NCBI GenBank assembly: GCA_958009055.1
Contig: OY253659.1
Location: forward strand, 1 to 64,000
DNA: 64,000 nt
Direction: 5' to 3'
Origin: Choricystis sp. odSpoLacu1
Lineage: Eukaryota; Chlorophyta; Trebouxiophyceae
How positions within the stretch are numbered: the stretch's first letter is position 1; every line of letters begins with the position of its first letter. A program made the position numbers and the translations under genes. The notes beneath the pieces were generated by a model, which searched no databases, was not told the origin of the DNA, and saw only the letters and a program-made list of their open reading frames with translations. This document shows positions 1 to 9,958 of the stretch, in pieces.

Positions 1-370
1 CCCTAACCCTAACCCTAACCCTAACCCTAACCCTAACCCTAACCCTAACCCTAACCCTAACCCTAACCCTAACCCTAACCCTAACCCTAACCCTAACCCT
101 AACCCTAACCCTAACCCTAACCCTAACCCTAACCCTAACCCTAACCCTAACCCTAACCCTAACCCTAACCCTAACCCTAACCCTAACCCTAACCCTAACC
201 CTAACCCTAACCCTAACCCTAACCCTAACCCTAACCCTAACCCTAACCCTAACCCTAACCCTAACCCTAACCCTAACCCTAACCCTAACCCTAACCCTAA
301 CCCTAACCCTAACCCTAACCCTAACCCTAACCCTAACCCTAACCCTAACCCTAACCCTAACCCTAACCCT
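1..370. repeat. Terminal telomere array (CCCTAA)n
   Basis: About 61 uninterrupted CCCTAA units plus a partial unit run from the first base to 370 without a variant repeat. The C-rich strand reads inward from the left edge, so this is the left chromosome end and the G-strand overhang would be TTAGGG. Unique sequence starts abruptly at 371. Confidence 0.98.
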
Positions 371-1574
371 GCGTCGTCGCCGTGCGGGCCGTTTCGATGT
401 CAAACTCGCAGTCGCACGCACCCCAACTCTCTCTCGCTCGCCCACGCACGACGTGAAGTAGCCGGGAGAAAGCGCGTTTTGCTGCTGACGCGCAGGCGGG
501 CGGCAGGTGTGCGCGTCTGCCAAAACTGGCTCCTGTCAGGCTAGCAGCTGTCCTCCAACCGTTTTGGCAACCCCACCCCATGACCAGCCCCGGCCCACAC
601 TCCAGCTCAGAGCACTTGCAACGCCTCTAGAAAGGCAGCAAAGGGGCGGTGAAGGAGAGTCTCTAGGCAAGGGTGGGATGAGTGACGTATTGATGGAGGG
701 TGAGCGTTGCAGACATTGAAGCCCAAACATGCTGTATCTGCCTAGAACTGCCTCAAACCCAGACCCACACCCCACCACCGCCACCCTCACAGCAAGCCAC
801 GCGTGCCGCGCACCGTCTCAGAACCAGCCAATGGGCGTATCCCAGCCACGGCCCATGTGACAGCTGACGTGACGACAAAAAAAATGCGCCCCGCCTGCTG
901 GCCTCGACTCCTCCTGTCTATCACTCCACCCGCCTCCCCCCAGCCTCCCCAAACCCTTCCACGGACGCCACCATCACAATCAGCTTGCAATTTCGTACAC
1001 ATTGAATGCAGAACATCAGTCCCTAAAACCAGAATCAACCATCACCCGCACACGCGCCCCATCCCCCCGACTCCACACCTCACATCCAGCCGCCGTCACG
1101 CTGCACCAGCCCCCAATGATTTGCGAGCGTCGTTTTGGGGACCAGCAGCTGACGCGCACACAGGAGAGAGCCGTGAATCAGAGGCTTGGGGTTGGGCGGC
1201 CAGAGTTTTTTGGTCTGTCATCAAACCACGCCCGCATTTTTGCCTGGATCCACAGAACTGTTTCGTCATTGACAGAATGCACCAAGCATTACCAAATGTT
1301 CCCTTTTGAACGCACGTTACTGTGGGTACAAAAGCGATGGGGTGCCGTTTGTGTGTCAAAAACGCACGATGAAAAACGAAACAAAAAAAAGGCGGCTTCA
1401 CACCGGAGTGAGAACGCCAAACTCTCGCACCACAAACCACAACTGCGCTCGCACCGATGAATAGGTGAATGTGTCTGATTCATTGCCGCCAACGCCAAGT
1501 TTATCCAGTCGCCCCTTCCGCAGAATAGAAATCACGCGCCACGTCAATGTGCCTCTCATACCCAAACACGCTCA
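371..1574. other. Subtelomeric spacer with no recognisable gene
   Basis: About 1.2 kb of mixed-composition sequence between the telomere and the first gene. Open frames exist on both strands, the longest being 803-1309 on the plus strand, but they are low-complexity Pro/His/Arg/Thr-rich translations without a domain, signal peptide or partner frame. No subtelomeric tandem repeat or RNA gene was seen. Confidence 0.6.
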
Positions 1575-2486
1575 TCAAATAACACTCTTCATCTTGCCCA
1601 ACTCTGTGTCCAGCTCGTCCTGCGTCACCAAGGCTGCAACCTCAGGGTACTTGCGCACATTGCGCAACACACAGTCCTGTCCAAAGGGCGACGTTGCAGG
1701 CACCCTTGTCATGTCCACATTTTTAAACACCGACAAAAAGTCCAGCACGCGCCTCATGGAACTCTTCGGCTCGGCACAAATATCTTCATACCTCACCTGC
1801 AGCAGTGGAATGGAGTGGCGCACAGCAAACGCGTGCCAAAACGTGTGGTGCTGCTGCCACAGTTTGACAAACGCAGCAAACGTGAAACCGTCCCTTATTT
1901 TTTTGACGTCGATGAGCGTGTCTCCGTTCAGCGGTTGGTCCGTCTTTTGGCGTGCCAAAAACGTCATCCACGCAATGTAGTTGTCCAGCGGGTGGCGCAC
2001 TGTCATCACAATGGCAGACACACAATCATTTCCAAAGGCCGCGTCTTGCTGACCCAGAAAAGGGTAGTGCGATTTTATCACCATCGGTTCAGACCCATTG
2101 GACACGTGCACGCGCTCACAGTCGCGGTTGCCACCGCATTCATGGATGAAAGCGCGTGCTTGTTCGTTCCACCTGCCGCCCTCCCAGTACACTGCGCCCG
2201 TGGCGACGCCGGTCGCATTCTCCAACAACGCCCGCGTCATGGACGACCCCGACCTAGGCACAGTGGGGAACAGGATGCGTGCATACTGTTGGTCCGAGCC
2301 ACAGGGGCGCAGGGTGCCGGCGATGTGGAGGGAGGGAGGGGACTGGGTGACGGTGGCCTGGGGCGGCGGTTGGTGTGTCAAGTGAATAGTTTTTCTGTGC
2401 CCCGACACATGGCAGAGTGCTGCGTGGAGGTAGAGGAGTAGACCGACCGCTGTTTTGCGCTGCGCTCGGCCACGCCTGGCGCTCAT
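1575..2486 (-). CDS. Carbohydrate sulfotransferase-like protein (Golgi type II)
   Basis: 303-residue protein starting at an ATG (CAT 2484-2486). A short basic N-terminus leads into a hydrophobic segment (about residues 13-27), as expected of a Golgi signal anchor. The PAPS-binding 5'-phosphosulfate loop appears as FPTVPRSGSSMTRALL (about 72-87), the 3'-phosphate motif as MTVRHPLDNYIAW (about 161-173), and a VRYEDI element lies near 230; together these mark the sulfotransferase fold. The family transfers sulfate from PAPS to glycan hydroxyls. It shares a divergent intergenic region with the FkbM gene at 2866. The acceptor is unknown. A second, broken sulfotransferase lies at 7716-8641. Confidence 0.8.
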   Translation of the reverse strand: MSARRGRAQRKTAVGLLLYLHAALCHVSGHRKTIHLTHQPPPQATVTQSPPSLHIAGTLRPCGSDQQYARILFPTVPRSGSSMTRALLENATGVATGAVYWEGGRWNEQARAFIHECGGNRDCERVHVSNGSEPMVIKSHYPFLGQQDAAFGNDCVSAIVMTVRHPLDNYIAWMTFLARQKTDQPLNGDTLIDVKKIRDGFTFAAFVKLWQQHHTFWHAFAVRHSIPLLQVRYEDICAEPKSSMRRVLDFLSVFKNVDMTRVPATSPFGQDCVLRNVRKYPEVAALVTQDELDTELGKMKSVI

Positions 2487-2865
2487 GGCGCGTGAGCAGA
2501 GCGGTGTTGTGTTTCAACAACCGGTTTCCACCCACTAAAAAACATCCAGACGGCACGTGCTGACAGCACGTCGACATGCAGAGTGAAAACAGGCACAATG
2601 TTGCAGGGTGACGAAAAGCATAATGTTGCCATTTTTGCAGGCAGCGTTTGTGGTGTTGGCATAAATCAATTACATCGAAAGCGACGCTCCACCCGTCCAA
2701 CCTGAAGCTCTCAAAACAAAGCCACCCACAACATTTTCCAGCATACTACCAATCGCACTCTCCCAACTCTGCGCCACCGACGTTCGAAGCGCAAACAAGT
2801 GGGGCCAAACAAGCCGCGCAGTCTACCCCGCGCGGCCAACCCCCGCGCACCCCACCCAATCCTGC
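2487..2865. other. Divergent intergenic region (putative bidirectional promoter)
   Basis: 379 bp between two oppositely directed start codons. No gene, repeat or clear core promoter motif was recognised; it must hold the upstream regions of both flanking genes. Confidence 0.4.
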
Positions 2866-3756
2866 ATGCGGCTCACCCTTAGCCTTATCTTCCTGTTGGT
2901 GGCCGTGCCTGCATCATTGTCCCGCCATCATGAACCCCACTACATCATCTCCCCCGCCCAAGAACACCGGTCACACCAGCGCGCCGCGTCTGCATCGCCC
3001 GAGTGCGCCCAGTGGATGGCCGGCCTGGCCAACTTGCGAGCTTTTGTGGCGGACGGGTCCTACAACACAGACTTGTGGATGTATGTCAACATGTTTAAAT
3101 ATTTGACGACGCCTGGCGTGTACGTCGAGTGCGGCGCCAACCATGCGCGCGATGGCAGCACGTCTTACTTTTTCGATCGATGCCTTGGTTGGCACGGCCT
3201 GTGCGTTGAACCCCAGTCCAAGTATGCTGCCGGTTACGGCACACACAACCGCACATGCACGCTGACACCCGAGTGCGTGTCCAACAGGACAGAAATCGTT
3301 GACTTTCACGAGGCCGACGGCTTGGGAGGGTTTGACGTGCCCGTCAAAAAACAACAGCTGCACGGCACGCACAACTATGCCGCCACCTCACAACGACAGT
3401 GCACCACGGCTGCATCGCTGCTGTCCCGCCACAACGTGACCCACATCCATCTACTCATCCTGGACATGGAAGGCGGCGAGCTCAAGTTTTTGCAGGGCCT
3501 CAACTGGGACGCCGTCACCATTGACATCATTCTGGTGGAGACCACGCGCTACAGCCACCGCGACTTGATCCAGTCCAAAGGCTACAGCCTGCTGCCTCTG
3601 GACTTCTTTCCGTGGGACGAAATGTATGTGCGTCATGGCCTGCACTTTCCCATCTCCAACTGGACGCTGACCCATGAAGCTGGGCGTGGGCCAGGCGACA
3701 GCACAACGAGTGTTCACCGTGGGATGATTGTTAGAATAGAGACGGTGTTGTTTTGA
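2866..3756 (+). CDS. FkbM-family (Methyltransf_21) methyltransferase, secretory
   Basis: 296 residues from the ATG at 2866, with a clear signal peptide (about residues 1-19). The SAM-binding start VYVECGANHARDG (about 85-97) is followed by FFDRCLGWHGLCVEP (about 102-116). The second conserved strand is ILDMEGGELKFLQGL, about 200-215. These are hallmarks of FkbM-like enzymes, which O-methylate sugars or other hydroxyl-bearing compounds. It is most like the gene at 13024-13920, which has the same FFDRCLGW block, so the two are probably paralogues. Complete, with N-glycosylation sequons, consistent with a lumenal protein. Substrate unknown; methylation of a glycan in the Golgi is inferred from the locus. 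Confidence 0.82.
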   Translation: MRLTLSLIFLLVAVPASLSRHHEPHYIISPAQEHRSHQRAASASPECAQWMAGLANLRAFVADGSYNTDLWMYVNMFKYLTTPGVYVECGANHARDGSTSYFFDRCLGWHGLCVEPQSKYAAGYGTHNRTCTLTPECVSNRTEIVDFHEADGLGGFDVPVKKQQLHGTHNYAATSQRQCTTAASLLSRHNVTHIHLLILDMEGGELKFLQGLNWDAVTIDIILVETTRYSHRDLIQSKGYSLLPLDFFPWDEMYVRHGLHFPISNWTLTHEAGRGPGDSTTSVHRGMIVRIETVLF

Positions 3757-3796
3757 AACGCCTAGACAGTCGGAAACTCCCTTGCTCTACACCTCA

Positions 3797-5281
3797 TCAA
3801 ACATCATCCACGCCCCCCACCCTCCTCCTCCTCCTCCCCACCCGCCCCACAAACTTGTGCAACCGGGCCGGGATCCGTGCAGCTGCCGCCACCACATCCC
3901 CCACACAAGCCTCATACCGCGCCAAGTGAGCCACCATGGTGGCATCCTCCAGGGTCTGCTGCTTGGCTTGACCGACAATGGATGGTATGTCGTTGACGAC
4001 GACACCATCCTGCACGTCAGCCCGTCGATAGTGATGCAACACTGCGGTGGCAGACGGCAGCACATGCCTGTGGGCTGGTGCCTCACCTCGTGTCGTCTTG
4101 AACAGCTCGTGAATGCCTGCTTCTTCGACGTCGGCGGTCAAAGCTATGTACTTGGATCGCCAGGTGTACGGATAGATCATGACTTCTCGTGCAGTAGTGC
4201 GCAGGCGCTGGGTGTCGTTTTTGGCAACATAGATGAACGATGACAGCAAGCCTATTTCTACGGGGCGAGCAGGGCTGGCCAGCAGCGACTGCAGGTGGTC
4301 TATCAACCCAACCCCGTCCCTGGGCACCACAAACTCGTCCACATCAGCCTGCAGAAACAGAGTGTAGAGCCCCCGATTCCTCAGGTGACAATCATTGATG
4401 ACAGCCACCTGGCCCAGCTCGTGAATGTCTGTGGGCGCGACACGCGGCTCAAACTTGTGCACGGTGACCGTGCCCGCGCTTTGGTAAAAGGCCAGCGCAC
4501 GCGCCACATCGTCTGCCACCGCCGTCGTGTAAAACGTAAAGTGGCCAAAGCCAAGGTGGCGGTGGTGCTCCACAAACTCGGCGACGTCGCGAGCAGTGAT
4601 GACGGTGTGCGGGGAGCCTCCGTAGACACGGACGCAGACGCCAAAGCATGAGTTTTGGGGAGGGGTGGAGGATGAAGACGTGGTGGCGGGCAGCGTGGTT
4701 TCGGCATGTTGCGTGCGTTGATCATTGCTGCTTTTTCCCGTCAAATCAAAGATGGGCACCTTTCGCCCCGGTTCAGCAATGCCATCCATTTTTTCTCGCG
4801 TTGCCAACGCCAGAAATGTAGCTCGCGACGCTTCACGCGCAGCGCATTCAACATACGCCACCACGTACGGCTTGTTTTCGTCAAACTTGAGGATGCGAAT
4901 TGTTGCCACAGCAGGGTCAGACACCTCCCCACGCTCACCATCCATCAAATAGCAAAACACACGCTTGGTCGCATTGCGTGACAGAATGGTGACGGCCCGC
5001 ACCAGCGTGGCCGACATTCGGTACGCAGAGTACACCTGGGACGCATCACCCGCGCCTTGGATGTCGACCCAGCTGCTGGGTGCATCATGCAAGCGGATGG
5101 CATTGTCAATGGATTGTGCAGCGCATTGTGAGGACGTTTGCGTGTATGGTGTACATGTTGAAGGAGCGCGTCTAACGGACGAGGACTGGTGCAGTCGTGC
5201 TGCCGAGGCCACCAAGGACAGGCTTTGAAAGGTCAGCAGAAGGAGGACGAAAAAGACACCGTGTGGCACCACACTGGGCAT
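3797..5281 (-). CDS. Glycosyltransferase family 92 (DUF23) protein
   Basis: 494 residues. The ATG complementary to 5279-5281 is chosen because it opens a hydrophobic signal anchor (PHGVFFVLLLLTF); the frame stays open upstream only through non-ATG codons. The GT92 core lies in the C-terminal half: FVEHHRHLGFGHFTFY, then ELGQVAVINDCHLRN, then FLQADVDEFVVP, whose DVD supplies the metal-binding acidic triad. GT92 enzymes are galactosyltransferases in animals and plants (GALS), where they extend pectic galactan. The preceding 200 residues are an Asp/Ser-rich stem with weak similarity to the GT92 N-terminal lobe. It shares a 158-bp divergent region with the methyltransferase at 5440. Donor and acceptor here are unknown. 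Confidence 0.8.
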   Translation of the reverse strand: MPSVVPHGVFFVLLLLTFQSLSLVASAARLHQSSSVRRAPSTCTPYTQTSSQCAAQSIDNAIRLHDAPSSWVDIQGAGDASQVYSAYRMSATLVRAVTILSRNATKRVFCYLMDGERGEVSDPAVATIRILKFDENKPYVVAYVECAAREASRATFLALATREKMDGIAEPGRKVPIFDLTGKSSNDQRTQHAETTLPATTSSSSTPPQNSCFGVCVRVYGGSPHTVITARDVAEFVEHHRHLGFGHFTFYTTAVADDVARALAFYQSAGTVTVHKFEPRVAPTDIHELGQVAVINDCHLRNRGLYTLFLQADVDEFVVPRDGVGLIDHLQSLLASPARPVEIGLLSSFIYVAKNDTQRLRTTAREVMIYPYTWRSKYIALTADVEEAGIHELFKTTRGEAPAHRHVLPSATAVLHHYRRADVQDGVVVNDIPSIVGQAKQQTLEDATMVAHLARYEACVGDVVAAAARIPARLHKFVGRVGRRRRRVGGVDDV

Positions 5282-5439
5282 GCTGGTGGAGCACGCGTCG
5301 TGCTGTGTTGTTGTTGTTACACAGAAAAAACAACACAAAAAAAACACAAAACGAGATTCACTTTCCAGCCTTCCGATGTTGACGTCTCTTCATCCACAAA
5401 CCACAGATCAAAAAGCAGCCGCCGCCTCCTAAATCAAGG

Positions 5440-6135
5440 ATGAAGGCCGCCTTCACGACGACCTTGCTTCTGTTTTCACTCAGGCTCTCACTTCTGCACG
5501 CCAAGCACATCACACATTCATCCGCACTCGCCAACGCCCACCAACGCATACGCTTCCTGCACAGCCTGCTTGCATCACATTTGTGCACCCCTGGCGTTGA
5601 GCTGCCCACAGACACCGGGGCATGGTGCCTGTCTGCAGGCAACGAAACAGCGTTTGGGTTTCCACTCGCGTCACAACACTACTTGGATGACGGCATCGCG
5701 GCATCCCTGCTGACCATGGTACACAACCAAAGTGTGCTGGACGTGGGCGCAGGCAGCGGCCAGTATGGACGCTACTTTGAGCATCACCGCACATCCACGC
5801 ACTACACCGCCATTGATGGCGCCCTCAATGTGGAAGCCTTCACCGATGGATTTGTGCAGTGGGCCGACTTGGTGCTGCCCTACCACCGTCCTGGCGGGCC
5901 CGCTGATTGGGTCGTCTCTCTCGAGGTGGGCGAACACATACCAGCGCGCTATGAAGCCGCCTACTTTGCGAACCTGCACCGCAACAACCGGTGTGGCGTT
6001 GTGTTGAGTTGGGCGGTGCCTGGTCAATCGGGGCGGGGCCACGTCAACTGCAGGGACAACGGGTACGTGGCTGGCGAGATGCGCAAGCTGGGCTACGTGC
6101 TGGATGAAGCCGCCACAACGAGCGGGCGGGCATGA
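5440..6135 (+). CDS. SAM-dependent methyltransferase, secretory
   Basis: 231 residues from the ATG at 5440, with a signal peptide (about 1-21). Motif I reads VLDVGAGSGQYGRYF (about 98-112), a classical class I Rossmann glycine loop, and an acidic residue follows in the next strand (YTAIDG). Motif post-II is WVVSLEVGEHIP, and the C-terminal part contains VVLSWAVPGQSGRGHVN, a pattern of Methyltransf_23-type enzymes. It differs in family from the FkbM genes beside it, showing that at least two methyltransferase superfamily branches are recruited to this locus. Substrate not evident. Confidence 0.75.
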   Translation: MKAAFTTTLLLFSLRLSLLHAKHITHSSALANAHQRIRFLHSLLASHLCTPGVELPTDTGAWCLSAGNETAFGFPLASQHYLDDGIAASLLTMVHNQSVLDVGAGSGQYGRYFEHHRTSTHYTAIDGALNVEAFTDGFVQWADLVLPYHRPGGPADWVVSLEVGEHIPARYEAAYFANLHRNNRCGVVLSWAVPGQSGRGHVNCRDNGYVAGEMRKLGYVLDEAATTSGRA

Positions 6136-6501
6136 GCTGCCAAGTTTTGGTTTCGTGACACGTACATGGTGTTTACAAGAGAGAGTCGGGTGGAAGGGTG
6201 TGCAGGGTTTGAAAATTGAGTCACAGGGCTGCGTGTGGGGCGGTGTTGAGGTTTGGGAATGTGCGGGGAGTGAGCGTCGAAGATTCAGACGTACTGTGTA
6301 GAATTGCGGTCGTCCGCACACAGCTAGCGCGTAGCATCCGTTCCGTTCCAAGTGTTGGTACAACAAAAAATCAAGTCATCTACAACAAAAACGCAGCCCA
6401 GCTACCTCTCACCTCACCTTTTGCATCCAAAACGACGTCCCCCCCTCCATCTCGTCTCCCAACAGCCTCCCATGCCTCGACGACATGTAGCTTGACGACC
6501 A
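6136..6501. other. Convergent intergenic spacer
   Basis: 366 bp between two converging stop codons. It contains the 3' flanks of both genes; no gene or repeat was recognised. Confidence 0.4.
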
Positions 6502-7314
6502 CTAAACTTTCCAGTCGCGATTGCCATGCAAAAACGCGGCCAACAACCACTGCTCTGTGTAACTGCGCTGCTCCCGCATCCAGGCTTCAGGATAGTCGTC
6601 CGGCAGAAAAATGTCGTGCACATGCACAATGACGCCCGGCTGCAGCTGGGGCAGGATGAACAGAAACTCGTACACGACGTCGCCATAGGGGCGGGTGACG
6701 TGGGACGAGTCGATGAACAGGATGTCGTTGCGACCCAGTCGCTTAAACGTGTCCAACGGCACGTCTTGCAGCGGTGTCTGGATGACGTCCACTCGCTTTT
6801 GCAGGTGGGCAAGCACTTTGGATCTGTACGGTTCAATAGCGACGTGCCCACCACAACCGCCTCCTGTCTGCCTGCACGCCACAATGGCTTTGTCAAACAC
6901 GTAGGATGAGTAGCCAGCCCCGATTTCCAGCACTTGGCTCGGCTGGTAAGCGCGCACCATGGCCCAAATCATTACCAAGTCGGGCACATCCATCATGCCG
7001 TTGTCGGTGTAGAGCATGCGCAGGGCTTCGGCTGCGTACGTCCGAAACCTGGTGTTCCACAGAGCCACCAAGTCGGCATCGTGGAGTGGCACCACGCCGC
7101 GCGGTAGCGACGCAAAGCGGTGTCTGTACGCAGACACCATATCTGTGTCAACAATGGGGGACTCGTAGCCGAACGCTTGCTGGGCGGCTTTGGTGGCTTG
7201 AGTTTTGAGGGTTGGTTTGGTGGTGGCGGGGTTGCGTGTACCGTCTGCCTGTAAAGCAAACACGCACGGGCAAAACAGAAGGCAGCAAGAGCCAAGGACA
7301 AGTTGGTGCCTCAT
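6502..7314 (-). CDS. Class I methyltransferase (Methyltransf_24-like), secretory
   Basis: 270 residues; the ATG at 7312-7314 precedes a signal peptide (VLGSCCLLFCPCVFALQA), whereas the frame upstream has only a GTG. Motif I is VLEIGAGYSSYVFDKAI (about 115-131). The acidic strand DILFIDSSHVTRPYGDVVYE and the following GVIVHVHDIFLPDDYP (about 220-235) are typical of Methyltransf_24 enzymes, in which the HDI segment often helps bind a divalent metal. It ends with a TAG at 6502-6504. The lumenal targeting and neighbours suggest methylation of a glycan or secreted small molecule, but no substrate can be read from the sequence. Confidence 0.78.
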   Translation of the reverse strand: MRHQLVLGSCCLLFCPCVFALQADGTRNPATTKPTLKTQATKAAQQAFGYESPIVDTDMVSAYRHRFASLPRGVVPLHDADLVALWNTRFRTYAAEALRMLYTDNGMMDVPDLVMIWAMVRAYQPSQVLEIGAGYSSYVFDKAIVACRQTGGGCGGHVAIEPYRSKVLAHLQKRVDVIQTPLQDVPLDTFKRLGRNDILFIDSSHVTRPYGDVVYEFLFILPQLQPGVIVHVHDIFLPDDYPEAWMREQRSYTEQWLLAAFLHGNRDWKV

Positions 7315-7715
7315 ATTTGAATGCTCTGTGACCTCGTTTGGTGCTTTGTACACTGTCTTTGATGCTGGAATGTTTTTTCCGCAGGAAGGGCCAAGCCACC
7401 AAACGGCAAAACTTGGCTTTGCTGTGAAGGCGCGTTGCTTTTTAGAATTTGGTTACCCACGAGTCGCGTTTTTTTGTCACTTGAAATCCATTCATCGTCG
7501 TTTCATGCCAGTCCAAAAAACATAAGTCAAATGACACTCGCAATCTTCCCGACCACTGTCCACTCGCCCCCACGTCCATCTTTTCTCCAAAATTTTGTTC
7601 CCACCTTCCATTGTTTAACCCACCAGACTTCTCACGTCGCGACGACCCCATTACTTTTTTTTCGTTGGTTGCCGTCTTTTGTTGCCGTGCAAGAACAGCA
7701 GTCACTTTTGCGGAG
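7315..7715. other. Intergenic spacer between two minus-strand genes
   Basis: 401 bp holding the upstream region of the 6502-7314 gene and the 3' flank of the sulfotransferase remnant. AT-richer than the genes, with several T-runs; no gene recognised. Confidence 0.4.
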
Positions 7716-8641
7716 CTAGGCCGCTTGTAACAATGGTAATTCTGAATCTGAGTTCATGCAAACACTGCAGAACGCGTAGTACTTGTAATGAATTGCCAAG
7801 TAGTCTTTGATCGTCTTTGCCATGCCTCTGCGACTCCAAACGCATTCTTCGTTCCGCCTTCCACCCTCCCCTTCCGCCTTCTTTTCAAGTTGGACGGACG
7901 GAGTTGGTAATTTGCTTGGATTTTCTTTTCCTGCAACTTCTTGCTCATGTAGGCCACGTAGTAAGGGAATGTTTGTTCGAAACGGTAACACTTTAGATGG
8001 ATATTGCTGTACGTGCCCAGAGACGGCGAAAATCAGTCCATCCCCAGGAGGCATTTTTTAATTTCTGACGCCATGTCGCCATCGCAATCAAATACATGGA
8101 AAATGTGGTTGCACTGCGACAACATATGGTCGACTGGATCCCTGCAGGGTACATGCAGCTCCATCGGTAGGGGCCACTTTTGGAATCGAGACCACACGTC
8201 GGCCTCGGCTTCGTGGCTGATCCAGTCGCAATTCTCGTATCCTATTTCGTCCATAATTGTGCGAGGAACGCGGTGGCGATTGTGCAGGCGATAAAGAGCA
8301 GTGTATGAGTCGACAACCAGAGGACCTGTGTCCAGTTCCTGTTTGCCAGCCTTGTTGTCGCCAGATGAAGAATTGTAGGCACGAGCGGTCTCAGCGTAGC
8401 GCATGTTTGCTTGGTGTGCGTCAAAAGAGTATCCTTTGTGACCGCAAACACGCTCAAAGCGCGCAGCAATCACTGCATTAAGATTGGCGCCCGCTGTTTT
8501 CGGCATGTGCACGTGACCATATATTTTGACCGGTGTTTTGCTTGGTGACCGGTGGTGTCGACGGTGCCTGCTGGCCAGCGTTTCCGCAATGAACAGGCCG
8601 CAAAACACTATGAGGAGCTTCCAAACAAGGGCTCGAGCCAT
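7716..8641 (-). pseudogene. Broken sulfotransferase-like gene (premature TGA plus frameshift)
   Basis: The intact first part (8033-8641, 202 residues) starts at an ATG with a signal anchor and has the P-loop-like HVHMPKTAGANLNAVI (about 44-59) and PCRDPVDHMLSQCNHI (about 169-184), as in sulfotransferases of the KTAG type. An in-frame TGA at 8033-8035 ends it, yet the same frame continues with family-like residues (YRFEQTFPYYVAYMSKKLQ) to about 7900. Coherent coding then moves to another frame, giving KDYLAIHYKYYAFC and a stop at 7716. One nonsense change and one frameshift, the latter within about 7850-7900, therefore separate the gene from a full-length relative. Alternatives are assembly error or a truncated but expressed protein. 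Confidence 0.65.
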
Positions 8642-8659
8642 CGAAACCTTTTTTTTTGA

Positions 8660-8688
8660 TATCCGTTAGCTTTTAAAGCTAACGGATA
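8660..8688. repeat. Perfect inverted repeat, 14-bp arms, 1-nt spacer
   Basis: TATCCGTTAGCTTT, a single T, then its exact reverse complement. It lies 19 bp upstream of the start codon of the broken sulfotransferase, immediately beyond an A/T run. In DNA or RNA it would form a hairpin; function unknown. Confidence 0.85.
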
Positions 8689-8832
8689 GTGACCCATTTT
8701 TTGTAAAATCGTGTCAAGTAGGAGACCTCAAATCCACCACCCGCCGCCATTTCATGCTCTCTGTGGTGACTTTAAGTCCCGTGCCAATCATTGCTTCTTG
8801 CAGCAGCTTCGCCAAATCATTCACACTAAGCA

Positions 8833-9675
8833 TCACCACGTTGCGGCATGGTCGGACTCGCACCCGCACACGCTCTTTGCTTTGCCTGCCTTCAAGCATG
8901 ATACATCCTTGCACGCCACAATCTCGCCATAACAGGACGGGCACACCGACGTGGGGACAGGGCCTTCCTTGTACCTGGTGTTTTTCCACAGAATGTTTGT
9001 CTCGCCCTGAAAGTCGCCACAAAATGTCTCCGGTTTGAAGCCAAGGCGGCTCATGTGCGGCAACCAGTCTCTATGAAAATCATTGACAGCGTCCTTGTAG
9101 TGCGTGAACCCGTTGCAGTTGGTCTCGCTAAACACGTGGCGGCACCGTGTGATGGCGGCGCCGGCGCCGCGGATGGCAGTAAAGTCCATGCCTTGCATGT
9201 CCGTTTTGACGACGGAGCATTCATACTCGGCAAACCCTTCCAAAAGAGCCGACAACGGCACAACCGGCACCAGAACGGGCTCGCCCTGTCGACCAAACGC
9301 AGTCCAGTGGTCGGTTGATCGTTCGGGCTGCAGCAAGCTAGAGCTGATATCAAAGTGGTTGAACATGGCGACGCCAAAGTGGTCACTTACGGCGGCAGTC
9401 ATGACTAGGCGGTTGGGGACGGGCTCAATCTTGCTGGCAACATCGGGCAGTGGCTCCACAGCCACAATAAGCGTGTCATTAAACGGCGCCGGAGGGTCCC
9501 TGTTGCTGCCTATGTTGAATACAACGTGTGATGGGCCACCAGGCCGCTTGGGCACGTGCACGACGTGTGGCGTCGTTTTGGCGAGGCGCACTGCAGCCGG
9601 GCGCGAAGATGCATCGGTGCGGCACAGCAACAGAATTGTTACCGATGCCAGTGTCAGCAACGAGAGCTGCATCAT
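8833..9675 (-). CDS. FkbM-like methyltransferase, secretory (paralogue 1)
   Basis: 280 residues from the ATG at 9673-9675 with a signal peptide (about 1-22). Motif I is degenerate but recognisable: VVFNIGSNRDPPAPFNDTLIVAVEP, split here as VVFNIGSN (about 52-59) and TLIVAVEPLPDV (about 68-79). A later strand, CSVVKTDMQGMDFTAIRGAG (about 150-169), matches the FkbM KxDxxGxE element with Gln-Gly-Met-Asp in place of Glu-Gly-x-Glu. The C-terminus is Cys-rich (CPSC...CKDVSC...CGC), perhaps a disulfide-bonded tail. It is clearly paralogous to the gene at 12054-12899 over its whole length, including the Cys-rich tail. Confidence 0.72.
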   Translation of the reverse strand: MMQLSLLTLASVTILLLCRTDASSRPAAVRLAKTTPHVVHVPKRPGGPSHVVFNIGSNRDPPAPFNDTLIVAVEPLPDVASKIEPVPNRLVMTAAVSDHFGVAMFNHFDISSSLLQPERSTDHWTAFGRQGEPVLVPVVPLSALLEGFAEYECSVVKTDMQGMDFTAIRGAGAAITRCRHVFSETNCNGFTHYKDAVNDFHRDWLPHMSRLGFKPETFCGDFQGETNILWKNTRYKEGPVPTSVCPSCYGEIVACKDVSCLKAGKAKSVCGCESDHAATW

Positions 9676-9958
9676 GATGGAATGGTGAGCAAACTTGTGA
9701 GCCTGCTTGCCGACGGTTTATGGCTGGGACACATAATTCGTTTTCTTGCCTTGTTTGGCAAAAATAATTGACTGAATAAACGAAACAGAACTCCACTCAG
9801 AGCGCGCCCTGACTCTATATCCAGTGCATTTGGCCGCCAACAAATATTGGGACGTCTCTATGTGGCCACGCACGCTTCCCTGCAAAGCACGCCCTTGCTC
9901 GATTCCCGCATTTTAAAAGCTTCCTGACCACAGCTGAGCGTACACTCATCGCCCACCC

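Noticed and set aside
803..1309. 168-residue open frame near the telomere
   Set aside because: Low-complexity Pro/His/Thr-rich sequence with no signal peptide, domain or supporting context.
5282..5347. Upstream extensions of several genes starting at GTG or TTG (also near 7353, 10965, 25338, 34925, 63909)
   Set aside because: In each case a downstream ATG opens a signal peptide or anchor, and non-ATG starts are not expected in nuclear genes.
5671..6366. 231-residue minus-strand open frame
   Set aside because: Overlaps the methyltransferase at 5440-6135 in antisense and shows no motif.
8033..8035. In-frame TGA read as selenocysteine or a reassigned codon
   Set aside because: A separate frameshift follows, other genes use TGA as a normal stop, and no catalytic Cys is expected there.
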